The position numbers and the translations under genes are program-made. DNA of 64,000 nt, from the NCBI RefSeq assembly GCF_019175385.1, contig NC_083339.1, positions 116,421,601 to 116,485,600 of the forward strand, given 5' to 3'. Source of the stretch: Lycium barbarum. Taxonomy: Eukaryota; Streptophyta; Magnoliopsida; Solanales; Solanaceae. Below, piece after piece: positions 1 through 11,924 of the stretch (position 1 is its first letter; every line of letters begins with the position of its first letter). The notes below the pieces were generated by a model. The model was not told where the DNA came from. It ran no database searches and was given only the letters and a program-made list of their open reading frames with translations.

Positions 1-698
1 ATGAGCAGAAGAAAATAGGTGGAAAGCTTACGAGTAGGGTTCCATGATTTAGGAAAGGGTTCGGATAGTTGACGGTGGAGTTCGTTTTTCCAAATCATGA
101 CAAACCGATGTAGCCATCCTCTATCATAATCATCCTCCGGATCAATTAAACCACACCTTCCACGAGGGTATAGATACGCTAAACCACCTCGAATAACTCG
201 AGTAACGTATATGTGGATCAAGTGGTCCAAAGTAAAGGAAACACTAGCTATGTTAGCTAGAAGTTGCATACAGTAGACCAACCTCCAAACTTATGGAGCA
301 ATTTGCCGGACGCAAACTCTGTAGCGACAACAGAAGTCCTCTATGATTTGCGGAATGGGGAAGGAATAGCCAATTGCAAAAGGATAAGTGTAGGTCATGG
401 CAACGCCTTCAACATGATGAGTCATTCTCATCTCCTTATCTACATTGATAACGTCAATATCGGCAGCAAATTTGCACTGCTCTCGAACCTTGGGGAGAGT
501 TGTTGCATCAATAAAAGATTCCATTCTTTCAGCGGACTTAAGATGGGTAGAGATGCGCCAGTCATCATGGAACTTGAAACTAGCGAGAAGAATATCGGAA
601 GCGAGAAACTCGAGTTCTTCTTTCGAGTTAGGAGAAGACATCGAAATATGTTCGGATTGATGAATTGGTGACACAGTTAATAATGGAAGAGAAGACAT
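1..698 (-). pseudogene. Tat-type gypsy antisense extra ORF, copy 1 (partial, nonsense)
   Basis: Reading on the minus strand from an ATG at 698, the frame encodes a short Ser-rich N terminus and then a conserved block ending in a Cys-Cys-Arg-Tyr segment and QIAP. A TAA at 291-293 interrupts the frame, and after it the same frame continues with VWRLVYCMQLL, a leucine-rich stretch, and DRGWLHRFV before the window ends. This pattern matches the domain called putative gypsy type transposon/plant transposon (PF04195-like), by memory of the family. The same block occurs at 19.7-20.4 kb and, more distantly, on the plus strand at 54.1-56.9 kb beside a Tat pol gene. In Tat-lineage elements such extra ORFs are known to lie antisense between pol and the 3' LTR, which fits the polypurine tract and LTR start at 1034-1055. 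A TATA-like motif (TTATAAGG, minus) lies at 805-810. Function is unknown; the copy is broken. Confidence 0.7.
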
Positions 699-1033
699 GG
701 ATGGAGGCTAAAAACTTTAAGAGAATGGAATTGCAAATATTATAATTTAGGGTTTGTTGTAGAAGGAAAGTGAGAAAGTGACAAGAATGGAAGAGATCTT
801 TGCCTTATAAGTATTCGAATTGGGAAGTTGAAAAGATGGAAGTTCAAATGATAGTTGTTTCCTAGACAGATTAAATCAATGGTGCAATTATGAATATTCT
901 ACATCGTGCAGAGAGCATTTAATCTGAAGCCTATGGTTGTCTTTTCAGACGGCAGAACCAGGCATTTAGTGTTCTCGCCATTAGATAGCTTCAGTAACGG
1001 TTCAAATCAATTCCTCAGAATTAATGCTTTTCA

Positions 1034-1234
1034 CCGGGAAATGGAGGGACTATCTCTATACACGGTAAAACGCAGCTTTACACGTGGCGTCTAGCTAACA
1101 AAACACGTGGTGGTTAGAGTAGAATGCGTCAAGTCATTTCAGCAGACAAAAGAAGAGGACTACTGTTTTACCTGAGACAAATTCATCGTAGTAAATTTAC
1201 TCCGAAGTGATAGCCCGATAAGCTCATTAAATAG
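1034..1234 (+). repeat. Polypurine tract and truncated 3' LTR of the Tat element, copy 1
   Basis: A purine-rich tract at about 1034-1050 (accgggaaatggagggac) is followed by tatctctatacacggtaaaa. The second copy has the same arrangement at 20714-20737 with LTR start TGTATAC, and the Tat element at 53.7 kb has it in reverse complement. The LTR therefore begins near 1055 on the plus strand. Homology to the second copy stops at about 1234, where Tekay LTR sequence begins, so only about 180 bp of the LTR remain. No gene is present. Confidence 0.6.
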
Positions 1235-1906
1235 GAATGTATTGGAATTCTCAGGAATGAAGTAAACTACTGTGTACCACTAACTTAAGCTATGGCTATG
1301 AATTAAATATAGGGTATGGTGATGATGTGTAAGAAAATATATCCAAAACGTGGCTAACGTGCAGCCCTTCCTTTTTAAGGTTGCTCCTAGTATATAATAC
1401 AATTCATGCTAACTAGTTAGGTAGGAAATAAATTTACAAATGCCTTGCTGGGTAGCACCAACGTGTATTACTAGTTAAAATACTATGTAAATAAATTTCA
1501 TTACTTAGTCAATAAAAGTATACAATATGGAATAAAACATCATATTTATCTCTTTTTTTTCACGAAGGTTTTTACTTAAAAGTAAACATTTACCATGTCA
1601 AAACAATATATAATGGTTTCAAAAACAAAATTTATCAAACACATCGGGTATTTCTAAAATATGGTCCGTAAAGTCATTTTCTTCGATAGACCAACATTCC
1701 GAATTTCGACAAAACTTATTTTCTTCAATTCGTTTAATCTCAAACCCTTATGAAATCTTTTTGACACCATTTTACCATCTTTTCCCTTATGAGTGACTTA
1801 ATTCCTCCGAGTTCACATAGATTACCTATGACGCATATGAACGTAAAGGTACGGTGTTACAGTTAGCTAGCTTACGACGACAATGACGCACGAAGTATGA
1901 GGTGTA
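1235..1906 (-). repeat. Tekay-type gypsy 3' LTR, truncated
   Basis: This stretch is nearly identical to 17417-18090, part of the second Tekay LTR. On the minus strand the LTR starts at TTTTACACCTCATAC near 1906, directly after a purine tract (minus AAGGGGGGGAAGAA, plus 1909-1922), which marks it as the 3' LTR of the coding region at 2152-7053. A second possible start, TGTAACACCGTACC, lies at 1861, so the exact boundary is uncertain by 45 bp. The distal end is missing: at 1235 it joins the Tat LTR fragment. Confidence 0.75.
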
Positions 1907-2151
1907 AAATTCTTCCCCCCCTTAGAACATTCATCCTCGAATGTTAGGATTATCCCTTATTCCTTGAAAGGGGTTGCAGGAATTCTGGCAGAGTTTCCTC
2001 TATAAATAGGACTATCCAAACCTGTTCCTCAACTAACCATACACTTAACATCATATAATGCAACAACATTAATCAACACAACAATTACTTGGCCCCTCAC
2101 GACCACATAGATGTACTAATTCAGAAAGGTTAACCATAACTTACCTCAATC

Positions 2152-2691
2152 TTATATTGATATGCTCCGAGTCGCATCTGCTTTATTTGCCCCTATATTT
2201 GGGCCTGAAGACTGAAATAGATGTGGGTATTTAGATCGCATATCCTCTTCGGTTTCCCAGGTCATTTCTTCTCTATTATTATTCTGCCAGAGTACCTTTA
2301 CGGAAGCCACCTCCTTTGTCCTTAGTTTTCGAACTTGTCGGTCTAGGATGCCTATGGGAACTTCTTCATAAGTTAAGTTTTTAGTGACCTGATTATCTTT
2401 AACTGGGGTCACGTGGGAGGGATCACCTATATAATTTCGAAGCATTGAGACATAAAACACCGGATGTACGGCTTCTAATTCCGAGGGTATGTTCAATTCA
2501 AATGTCACTCGACCGATTCTGCGGATAACTTCATATGGCCCTATATACCTAGGACTAAGTTTTCCCTTTTTATCGAATGTCATAACCCCCTTCATTGGCG
2601 AGACTCTTAAGAACACCCTATCATCGACTGCAAACTCTAGATCGCGGCATCGAACATCTGCATAAGACTTTTGCCGACATTTAGCTGTCAA
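2152..2691 (-). pseudogene. Integrase C terminus and chromodomain of Tekay gypsy
   Basis: About 179 residues are open. The N-terminal part has the GPY/F-type module (RYIGPYEVIRRIG) found at the end of gypsy integrases, followed by HPVFYVSMLRNYIGDPSHV. The last third (YEEVPIGILDRQVRKLR, then VKVLWQNN, then WETEEDMR) matches the chromodomain-like tail of Tekay/Del chromoviruses, which is thought to steer integration through histone marks. The frame ends shortly after this domain, as usual for the family. The upstream integrase core is in another frame because of stops near 2692-2728. Confidence 0.85.
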
Positions 2692-2728
2692 TAAGCACTC
2701 CTGAATAAGCTTAATTTTTTTCCACCGC

Positions 2729-3877
2729 TTATTGGACTAAATCCGAGCCTATTAACCCCGTTTCACCCACGTCGAACCATCCAATTGGAGATCTATATTT
2801 TCGTCCATATAAGGCTTCATACGGGGCCATCTGGATTCTAGAATGATAGTTATTGTTATAGGCAAACTCAATAAGCGGCAAGTGGTCGTCCCAAATACCC
2901 TTCAAGTCTAAAACACAAGCCCTTAACATATCTTCAACCGTCTGAATAGTACACTCAGCTTGGCTGTCAGTCTGTGGATGGAAGGCTGTGCTTAAGCTCA
3001 CTTGAGTACCTAGCCCTTGTTGAAATGATTTCCAAAACTAGGCGGTAAATTAGGCAACCTTGTCTGATATAATTGAAACTGGAACACCATGCAATCTCAC
3101 TATTTCTTTGATATAAAGCTTAGCATAATCATCAACTGAGTAAGTAGTCCGAACAAGTAAGAAGTAGGCTGATTTTGTAAACCCATCAACGATTTTTCGA
3201 ATAGAATCAAATTTCCGATAAGTAAGAGGCAGCCCGGTAATGAAATCCAAATTGATTGTTTTCCATTTCTAAGTAGGGATCTCCATCTGCTACAATAAAC
3301 CACCAGGCTTCTGATGTTCGATTTTAAATTTTTGACAGTTCGGACATCGAGCTATATAAGTCAGAATATCCTTCTTCATGTTATTCCAGCAATAGAATTG
3401 CCGAAGATCATGATACATTTTGGTTGATCCAGGGTGAATAGAATACTTGGACTGATGGATTTCTGCCATGATCTTCTCCCGAAATCCTCCCACGTTTGGT
3501 ACACATAATCGACCCGGATATCTGAAAATGCCATCTCCCGAAAGTTCTAACATCGGCTTCTTTTGCATCGGGATTCTTTCTTTCATCTGAACTAATTCGG
3601 GGTCCTCAAACTGCCTCGCCTTTACTTCAGATACTAGTGATGATTCAGCGGTATTTTGCACTATTGCTCCTCCGTCGCCAGCATCTATAAGTCGTACACT
3701 CAAATTAGCTAGGCGGCATAATTCCTTAGTCATTTCTACCTTGCCCGCTTCTGCACCTTCCATACTTCCCATCGATTTCCGACTTAAGGTGTCCGCTACA
3801 ACATTTGCCTTCCTGGGGTGATATAGAATATCGACGTCATAATCTTTTAATAGCTTCAACCATCTTCTATGTCTCAA
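2729..3877 (-). pseudogene. Integrase of Tekay gypsy (zinc-binding and core)
   Basis: Minus-strand frames in this stretch give the end of RNase H (HPRKANVVADTLSRK), then the integrase HHCC zinc-binding region (HPGSTKMYHDLRQFYCW, CPNCQKFKIEHQKPGGLL), then the catalytic core (WISLPGCLL and MDFITGLPL in two frames, LHGVPVSIISDK, FHPQTDSQAECTIQTVEDML). The core glutamate of the DDE triad is visible in QAECT. Frameshifts near 3290 and 3050 and a stop near 3050 split the core into three pieces, so the enzyme cannot be made from this copy. Confidence 0.88.
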
Positions 3878-3889
3878 GTTCAGTTCCTT

Positions 3890-5214
3890 CTAGCGGAATA
3901 TGTACTTCAAACTCTTGTGATCTGTATAAATATCAACATGAACACCATATAGATAATGCCACCATATCTTTAGAGCAAACACCATAGCGGCTAACTCAAG
4001 GTCATGAGTTGGATAATTTTGCTTGTGCTTCCTCAATTTCCTTGAAGCGTACGCAATAACTCTGCCATGCTGCATTAGAATGCAACCCAATCCTATTTTA
4101 GAGGCATCACAATACACAACGTACCCTTCTGATCCTTTGGGTAATGCTAGGACATGTACTGATGTTACTCGGCTTTTCAATTCCTGGAAACCCTTCTCAC
4201 AAGCATCGGTCCATTGGAACTTAGATGCCTTATGGGTCAACTTAGTCATTAGAGCAGCAATGAAGGAGAAATGCTCCAAAACTTTCGATAATATCAAGCT
4301 AACCCCAAGAAACTCCGCACCTCAGTAGGAGTAGTAGGCCTTGTCCAATTCTTTACAGCTTCAATCTTTTGACCATCCACCTTAATGCCCTCATCCAATG
4401 CAATATGACCCAGAAATGTCACTGAATTCGACCAGAATTCACACTTTGAAAAATTAGCGTATAACTGACGATCTTGGAGGGTCTGTAACACTAATCGCAA
4501 GTGATTCGCATGCTCCGCCTCTGACGGGGAATAGACTAAGATGTCGTCAATGAATACTATCACGAAGATGTCCAGAAATGGCTTGAATATCCGGTTCATC
4601 AGATCCATAGATGCTGCTAGTGCATTTGTCAAGCCAAAAGACATGACAAGGAATTCATAATGGCCATATATGGTCCGGAAGGATGACTTTGGGATATCTT
4701 TCTCCTTGATCCATAACTAATTATACCTAGATCTAAGATCAATCTTCGAGAAACACCTTGCACCCTGTAGCTGATCAAACAGGTAGTCGATTCTAGGGAG
4801 TGGGTACGTGTTCTTAATAGTCACCTTGTTCAGTTGGCTGTAATCAACACACATTCTTAATGAGCTGTCTTTCGTCCGAACAAATAACACTGGAGCACCC
4901 CAAGGGGAAGTACTCGGTCTAATGAAACCCTTTTCCAGAAGTTCTTTCAATTCTGCAGGCGTCATTTGATGCGGAGGAATAGATATAGGTTGGGTGTCTG
5001 GGAGTAAATAAATAGAAAATTCGATTTCCCTTTTGGGGGGAATACCAGGAAGCTCATCAGGGAATACGTCAGGAAATTCATTAACGATAGGAATTGACTG
5101 AAGAGTTGGAGGTTTTGCTTCCGAATCCTGAACCCGTACGAGATGATAAATATATCCTTTAGAGATCATTTTTCGAGCCTTAAGGTAGGAAATAAAACTA
5201 CCCTTTGGCGCCAC
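3890..5214 (-). pseudogene. Reverse transcriptase and RNase H of Tekay gypsy
   Basis: RT begins with [20 protein letters not shown] and continues with [28 protein letters not shown], typical of gypsy RT. The catalytic FIDDILVYS motif is present near 4540-4560. RNase H follows ([26 protein letters not shown], then [11 protein letters not shown]). A stop follows DLRSRYN at 4717, and a frameshift near 4295 separates RT from RNase H. The palm and tether are otherwise well preserved, so this is a fairly young decayed copy. Confidence 0.9.
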
Positions 5215-5289
5215 AACATTTCCCTTCTATTCAAGAACGGGCTCATTTGGAAAGTTAAAGCGAACGACCTTTGTAGCACAATCAACATT

Positions 5290-5600
5290 CACATAACATG
5301 AAGCCAACTAGTCCATGCCCATAATAAGATCGAAATCCACCCTTTCTAGTTCATTTAAATCAGCTACTGTATGACGATCATGTATCTTTATATCACCATT
5401 TCTATATACCCGTCTAACAATCACAGAATCACCTATGAGGGTAGACACTTCAAATGATTTTCGCAACAATTCTGGTTCTTTACCACACTTGCTAGCAACA
5501 AAAGGCGTAATATAGGATAATGTAGAACCTGGATCAAGTAGCACATATACATCATGAGAAGAAATGGATAATATACCTGTGACCACGTTCGGAGATGACT
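5290..5600 (-). pseudogene. Aspartic protease of Tekay gypsy
   Basis: The frame VTGILSISSHDVYVLLDPGSTLSYITP contains the retroviral-type protease triad region; DPGST replaces the usual DSGATHSF-like wording of this lineage. The segment continues to FDLIMGMD and stops at a TAG at 5305-5307 where the family normally reads the WL that follows the GMD motif. It lies between the zinc-knuckle region and RT, as expected. Confidence 0.75.
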
Positions 5601-5689
5601 CAAGGTCTTGTCGCCCTGCTAAAGCATAAATACGGTTCTAATGACCACCAGAACTTGCTCCTGCTCCCACTCCTCTACCTCTGGCCCTA

Positions 5690-6761
5690 CCTACGGGGGC
5701 CTGAGTACCTTTCCTGAGTAGGTGTACCGAAGCTGATAAAGCCATAACAGACCCTGAAGGTTGGGCCATGCCGCCTCTACTCCTCTCTGGACAATCCCTG
5801 GCAAAATGTCCCGGTTGGCCACAAGAATAAAATGCATCTGACCTCTGACGACACTTCCCAAAGTGATTCCTACCACATCCATTACAATAAGGTAACAGTG
5901 GTCTTTCTTGACTGGATTCTCATCTATATTGTGGGTCTGATGCCTGAGAACTCTGTTCCTGACCTGAATAAGCAGACTGATCTCATTGCTGGCCCTGAAA
6001 CTGAGATAGTGCACTAGTCGTTGGATGGGCTGGACACCTAGGAAATAGAGGTCTAGGCCCACTGCGAAACTCACTCATGTCACCTGCAGATCTAGCCCTC
6101 TTATGTTGATTCCTACCGTGTTCCCAACTAGCCCTCTGTCACCTCTTACGATCCTCAAGAGTCTGTGCATAGGCCTGAATACGAGCTATATCCATATCAG
6201 AATTCATTGAAACATTTGTACAATCATTTATCAAATGTGGCCCCAAACCATTAACAAACTGGTGTACTCTGTCACTCATATCTGCCACCACTGTAGGAGC
6301 ATATCTAGCCAACGTATTAAACTATATACTATATTCCCGAACACTCATATTCCCCTGCTCCAAGTGTAGAAAGCTATCTCGTCTGGCTCGGCGAAGCTCA
6401 ACTGGTAAATATTGCCTAAGAAAAGCCTTAGAAAATTCGGCCCAAGTAACTGGTGGCGCATTAGATCCCTTGGCTTGCACCCAAGTCTCGTACCATGTGA
6501 CCGCCACATCGTGTAGTCGATAAGAGGCCAACTCTACCAACTCTGTATCAGAGCGTGTATATGCCTCAGAGTCTGCTGCATACGATCTAGGAAATCCTGT
6601 AGATCAGCATTCGGGTCCGTCCCCGTAAATTCTGGAGGTGCCAAGTTAATGAAGTCCCATGCCCTTGCACTCACTGCTCTGACACAAGTATCTGGAGCCT
6701 GCCGTTGGGCTTGAGAGGCCATAAGTCTAGTCAATAACTGCACTGCGCTTCGCATATCCAA
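5690..6761 (-). pseudogene. Gag region of Tekay gypsy with zinc knuckle
   Basis: Two overlapping minus-strand frames give the retrotransposon gag core: FINLAPPEFTGTDPNADLQDFLDRMQ, then ELASYRLHDVAVTWYETW and WAEFSKAFLRQYLPVELRRARRDSFLHLEQGNMSVREYS (PF03732-type). Downstream, around 5790-5850, a CCHC zinc knuckle can be read as a Cys-x2-Cys-Gly-Gln-Pro-Gly-His-Phe-Ala-Arg-Asp-Cys-Pro pattern across a frame change. The breaks at about 6534 (frameshift) and 6320 (stop) disable the protein. Gag normally forms the virus-like particle and binds the RNA. Confidence 0.85.
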
Positions 6762-7177
6762 ATCCTAGTCAGGTGCAACTAGAGGAGGAACCAGAGGTAC
6801 ATCGGCTCGCCTTTGCCCCAAAGAGGAGGTAGGGGTGCTGCTCCAGAAGCCTGAGAGTCAGCCTCGTTCTGAGGCTCATGCGGATCCAAATTAGCGGGCG
6901 GCCCGGACTGATACCTCCTTCTGCCTCGTCATCTAATCTCTGTATAAATTGTATAACCGTCTGTCGTCTCGTAGTGTTAGGAATTGCTGAGAATATAAAT
7001 AAAATGAAGGTTAGAAGTGAACACTCATGACTCAGCTCTATCACACGATCCAAATCAAGAAAAAAGGAATTTTTTTTCTTAAATATCTTGTAGCCTCCTG
7101 TTTATAGGTGTGGTGCACAACACACCCATAACCAAGACTCTACTAGATACGGCTTGCAGACTCCCTAGGACAGACCT

Positions 7178-7189
7178 GCTATGATACCA
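7178..7189 (-). other. Primer binding site, tRNA-iMet type, Tekay copy 1
   Basis: On the minus strand the sequence reads TGGTATCATAGC, four bases inside the end of the 5' LTR at 7194. Ten of twelve bases fit the usual plant initiator-methionine site TGGTATCAGAGC, which primes minus-strand DNA synthesis. The second Tekay copy has the equivalent site at about 15997-16007. Confidence 0.75.
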
Positions 7190-7193
7190 AGTT

Positions 7194-7539
7194 TGTCACA
7201 CCCCAAAATCGGGGGTGTGGCTGGCGCCCAGCACCCGAGGACCTGAACATACCACTGTGGCATCTGAACTTTAGAAATGAGCTATGTGACGATAAGAATA
7301 TCAGATAACCAACCACAAGAAGAAATAAAAGTATTCCACGAGTAGCGGAACTTCCATCAACAACTATATACAATATGGACAGCAACCGACAAGGCCATCA
7401 AAAGAAGAGTCGATACATTATTATACAAATCAACTGAACTAACAAACTGACATACGACTAGACAACGGTCTGCAAGCCTCTAAGAGTATATATATATATA
7501 CAAGACCACAGGACGGGACAAGGCCCTCGTCTTACCCAA
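7194..7539 (-). repeat. Tekay 5' LTR, partial, interrupted
   Basis: The LTR end (plus TGTCACACCCC, minus GGGGTGTGACA) is at 7194. About 345 bp match 16012-16333 of the complete LTR in copy 2. Homology stops at 7539 where a TGTTGACACC-type LTR starts. The missing part of this LTR is not found on the other side of the insertion, so a deletion accompanied or followed it. Confidence 0.75.
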
Positions 7540-8518
7540 TGTTGACACCTAATTTTCACCTCAAAAGACGCGTATTTTAATTTTCAAAATTCCCGAGAAA
7601 ATATCAAAAATTGACATTTAATTATTATTCTGTAAAAATTGACAATTGCAAGAAAATTATGAGTTATTTACTTTCATAAATATAATTCAAAAAGGAAATA
7701 CATATCTCCATTTAACTCGGGAAAATTGTTAATTAAGACGACATATGAATTACGGCTCATTTTGACCGCATTTTTCACATTTTTAAATATTCTCCAGAGT
7801 ATATCAATCTTGGGCTCGTTTTGAAGCTCGTTTTAAAACTATGTATTATAATTTTTATTTCATCAGATATTATTTTACGCGAGCATTTTAAGCTAATTAA
7901 CTTAAACTATATGTTATATTTTTAAAGTATGTATTATATTTTATAAAGGGAGGGAGTAAATAATATACTTCCCCCCCCCCCCCCTCCTTTAATTTTATGC
8001 ATCATTACATTACCCTAACTTAATCTCTCTCTTTTGAGAGAAAACCATGGCGGCTAGGGTTTGTCCTTCATCACCACCACTCCAGTGTCACCCTGACAAT
8101 CTTTAGGGGACGAACAACCGCGTCATTAGGCGGTGTGATATGCCATGGGCGGAGTCATGGAACCCTTAGCCATCTTGTGCTATCACACCAAGATGCCAAA
8201 ATGACGATTAAGGTTGTTATCCCTCAAGGATCCTCATCGTTGAGGACTGGTGTTGTCCTTTTTTTCCAACGTTCTGATTTGATACAACATTGGTACGATT
8301 TATTTTGGATTTTTTCTAGTTTGTACTATATTGATCCTTGTTGTTGCACGATTTGCGAAAATTTAGGGATTTGAGTACGATTTAGTATGATGTGTTGTAT
8401 TTATTTTGTCATTACTTGTTTGAATTTGATTTTGTGATAAGATTGGGAATTTAGGGGGAAATTCGGTTAGGGAAACCTAGAATATTCCATTTTTATCCCT
8501 AAATTGATTTTTGCATGC

Positions 8519-8527
8519 TATAAATAG
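8519..8527 (+). promoter_or_regulatory. TATA box of the large plus-strand LTR
   Basis: TATAAATAG inside the 4.15-kb LTR, about 980 bp from its start. The position and the leader-like sequence downstream fit an LTR promoter. Activity cannot be judged. Confidence 0.45.
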
Positions 8528-11500
8528 AAAGAGGTTGTGATATTTGGGGGGGGGGGGGGGGGGTTTATTGAACTAATACTACTCGACTGCTAGGGTTTTT
8601 GAGTTCTTCATAATAATCGGCCTAAAACTCTATTACTTATATACCTATACTACCAAGTTTATATATATACTACTATAATACATAAGATATTACCCGAAAA
8701 TACTATATTATATTCTGAAAATCAAGAAGAAAAAGGCTTCGCAAAAGTTTTTTGAGCGATTGTTGTTGAAGAAAATTGATTCAATCTCTCCATTTGATCT
8801 TTGGGTTGCCTTTGCAAGAGGTAATATCACTATTCTCTTATTTTATTCAATTTCAGTACCTATATGAGCTTGAATAACTGTCTTATTGCTTAAATATGTG
8901 CTTGGAGACTTTGGTTTGTTGATTTGAATACATTTCTGCCTTAGTCTAGTTGATAATATAGTTTTGACAATGTTTAAGTTGCTATAATGTGATTGAGTTG
9001 ATTTGAATCATGTTTAAGGTTCTCTTTGTTTTTGTTTTTTTTGGACTCTGGAACTTAAAGAATAAGACATGATTGGTTGTATTGTGAATTTAGTCTTGTT
9101 ATATAGGTTATTCGAGATTCTAGCTTTTTTATGTTGATTCTTGTTAGAACTTGGTACTGTTTCATTAGAAATTCAGGTACTCAGCTTTGTTCTTACTAAT
9201 TTCTGCTCATTATGCTATGAAAATGATCTTGTCTTGCTAATTTTAGACTGAATCAGTTTTTTAGTTGCTTGTTTGGCATTGTTCTTGACCTAAATGATTT
9301 TCAAAAAAATCTAATACATGGCTTCCAACATGGTTTCATTATAAAGAACTTGAATTTTCCAGAAATTTGCTAAGTTTAAGTTTATAGAAATCAAAAACTA
9401 ATCATGTGTCTCTTATTGTTCATGAATCGCCTTAAGCAGTCTAATATTTTTTGGAAAAGGTAGTTTGAGTTCCTAAAACTTTCTGGCTAAATAGAGTTTT
9501 GAAATCTTGAAGCTTATTCCTAAACCTATGTGTGTTGGTTAGTATTTATCTGAAAATTGCCTAAAAAAGAAGAAAGAGAGGGTGTTTTACCCAAACTATT
9601 GTGAGTGGTCTCATTCTTGTGATAACCTGTCTTCCTTCCTTTTACTAGTCCTTCACCTAGATTGTTATGAAAACCGCTTATGTCTTTCTTTAGAATTTAA
9701 AGTGTTAAATAGGCAGACTTGATGTATTCTTGTTGTTGAATAGGTAGAAGTGTAAAAAAGGGGTTTAAACTGAACCTAGAAAGTAAAACAAAAAATGAAA
9801 CTTAGTAGTAGCTCAGTTTTTTTTTCTTTCCCTCTGTGTGCTTGATTCTGGGAGGCTTGATCTTTGATTAAAATTTCTTTTCTGAAACTGTGCTATGAGT
9901 TGATTAAGATTTGAACCTTGTTGATTTTACTATCATGCTAAAACAGAGACCAAAATTTGCTTTCGAAAAACAAATAAGGTGCTTGCTTGCTTGTACTTGC
10001 CTTGCTAGTTGTTTGTAATTTCAGACCTATATATGCATATGTTTTTTACTCTTTCTTATGTTGTCTAGCCTAAGTGTCATGTTTTTGTGACCTAGGATAG
10101 AATCATGATCCTTTATGAACATAGTTTAATTTCCTCCAAATTTGTAAGTGTTTCCATGTGAACTCCCTACTGTCTATGACGTACTGTGATCTTAATTGAT
10201 CCATATTTACACCTAGGATAGACTCATGCTTCCCTGATTCTTGTGAACTTGTTTAATCTTGTCTTAATCACTCTTTGTAACTTAATAAGACCCCTGCTGA
10301 TTGCTATCTTTTGTTTTGGACTTTTATATGTAAATTCTAAATAAGACCAAGTGTAAACCATCATTTGGGAATCCTGTTGATGCTTCATGAAACTGACTAT
10401 GAACTAAAATGAACTTAGTGATTAGTTGAGACCCCTATGACTTAAAGTTAGGCTGAAATTAGAATTTAGAAGCCTGGAAAATAATAATAAACTTGTGACA
10501 TGTACCTGGACCTGTTTAAGCTAAAACTGGCCTAGGAAAATAGTTTTATACTTGCTACCTGATTCTGTGACACCTTATTTTTTTGTATGAATGAAACTGA
10601 TAATGATTCTTGCCACAAGTTTAACTTGATGTTAATAAAAAGAGAGAGTTTCTAGGCCATTTGACATTATTTACTTTGATTGCTAAAAATAAGACTAGAT
10701 TAGTTACTTGTTTGCTTGCCTACTTGCCTTATTCAGTCATTCTTGAACATTGCTGAGTATATAAAGATAAAAATGGCCTTGAATCTGTTTGAAACTGTCT
10801 AGGTTGAGAATTAGATTAAAATGAAAGCTAAAAGATTTGAAGCTTGCATAGCTAATCTCTGAAAGTATAAGTACCCTGAATCTTGTGTGTATTTGTTAAC
10901 TTGGTGTCTGGGGATTGACCATTAGCAATAAGGATAAAAAGGTTATAAGAACCGGGCTTTTTGTATTAAAATTGAAATAGAAGGGATTAAGGATAGTTTA
11001 TAGGTTGATTCTTGCCTCTGAATTTCTGAGATTTCCCTATGTGTTACTTACTTGTAGTGATTCATAAAACTTGCTCTTTGTGGCTTATGTTCTTTGTACT
11101 AAACATAGGGTCATAGTGTGCTTGAGATTTCCTACCCCACATAGGCTATTAAAACCAGTAAAAAGATACCAAGAATGAGGTCAAAACTGTTTTTAGGATA
11201 ACTGGATGTGATACTTGCTTTGAGATGATCATTTCCTATACTGTGCATTTGTTGATTTGAATGCTATCTTGTGCTATCTGTTCCTTGCCTGAACCATGTC
11301 TATTGTGTCTATTTTGAGCTTAAGATTGAGTATCATGTACCCTATATCTTAAAACTAGTCTATCCCTTTCATTTCACCTCATCATTTTGACTTATGAAAC
11401 TGAGAGTCAGTATATTCAGGCCTGCCTTGATTGTTGTCTTTGTTTTAGTTGTGACATAACTTTAGCCTGCTCTCATTTTGCATCCTTATGGTTTGATCAT

Positions 11501-11580
11501 GTCATTAGGGTCCCCTGTTTGCTGCTATATTCTAGTTGTTATGGTTGTTGTCTTCAAAACCCTCTGCTTTACTTGGCTTA

Positions 11581-11692
11581 GTATATTGACACCCCTTTAG
11601 ACTTGTGTGTCTATTCGTGTTTAGCTTGGTATATTGACACCCCTCTAGACCTGTGTGTGTATTAGTGTTTAGCTTGGTATATTGACACCAAG
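11581..11692 (+). repeat. 48-bp direct repeat, two and a third units
   Basis: Units starting gtatattgacacccct occur at 11581 and 11629, and a partial third unit (gtatattgacacc) ends where Tekay homology starts. The repeat closes the large LTR fragment and may mark the break point. Confidence 0.7.
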
Positions 11693-11924
11693 CCTCCTCC
11701 CGTCTCATCATCTAATCTCTGTATAAATTGTATAGCTGCCTGTCGTCACGTAATGTTAGGCATTGCTGAGAATATAAATAAAATGAAGGTTAAAAGTGAA
11801 CACTTACGACTCAGCCCTATCGCACAATCTAGATCAAGAAGAAAGGAATTTTTTCCTAAATATCTTGTAGCCTCCTGTTTATAGGTGTGGTGCACAATAC
11901 ACCCATAACAAAGACTCTACTAGA

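Larger units (their letters stand above)
1907..7193 (-). mobile_element. Ty3/gypsy chromovirus (Tekay-type), internal region
   Basis: The internal region of an LTR retrotransposon on the minus strand runs from the primer binding site near 7189 to the polypurine tract near 1909. Recognisable domains in minus-strand order are gag, a zinc-knuckle region, aspartic protease, reverse transcriptase, RNase H, integrase and a C-terminal chromodomain-like segment. The order PR-RT-RH-INT-CHD is that of chromoviruses. Many stop codons and frameshifts break the reading frame, so this copy is not autonomous. LTR pieces flank it at 1235-1906 and 7194-7539. Confidence 0.9.
7540..11692 (+). repeat. Large Ogre/Tat-style LTR, plus orientation, right end missing
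   Basis: The stretch begins TGTTGACACCTAATTTTCACC directly after Tekay LTR sequence, which is the usual start of very long Tat/Ogre LTRs. It has no coding frames, is T-rich, and carries a TATA box (TATAAATAG, 8519-8527). From about 8570 it resembles a transcribed leader (ctagggtttttgagttcttc), with a possible splice donor at 8819 (CAAGAG|GTAATATC). The end CA is not seen; sequence changes to Tekay gag leader at about 11693. A C14 run (7971-7984) and a G18 run (8546-8563) are present. A single LTR or a truncated element cannot be told apart here. Confidence 0.55.

Noticed and set aside
906..1094. 62-residue frame repeated at 20588-20776
   Set aside because: It is conserved because it lies in the Tat PPT/LTR region, not because of a protein pattern.
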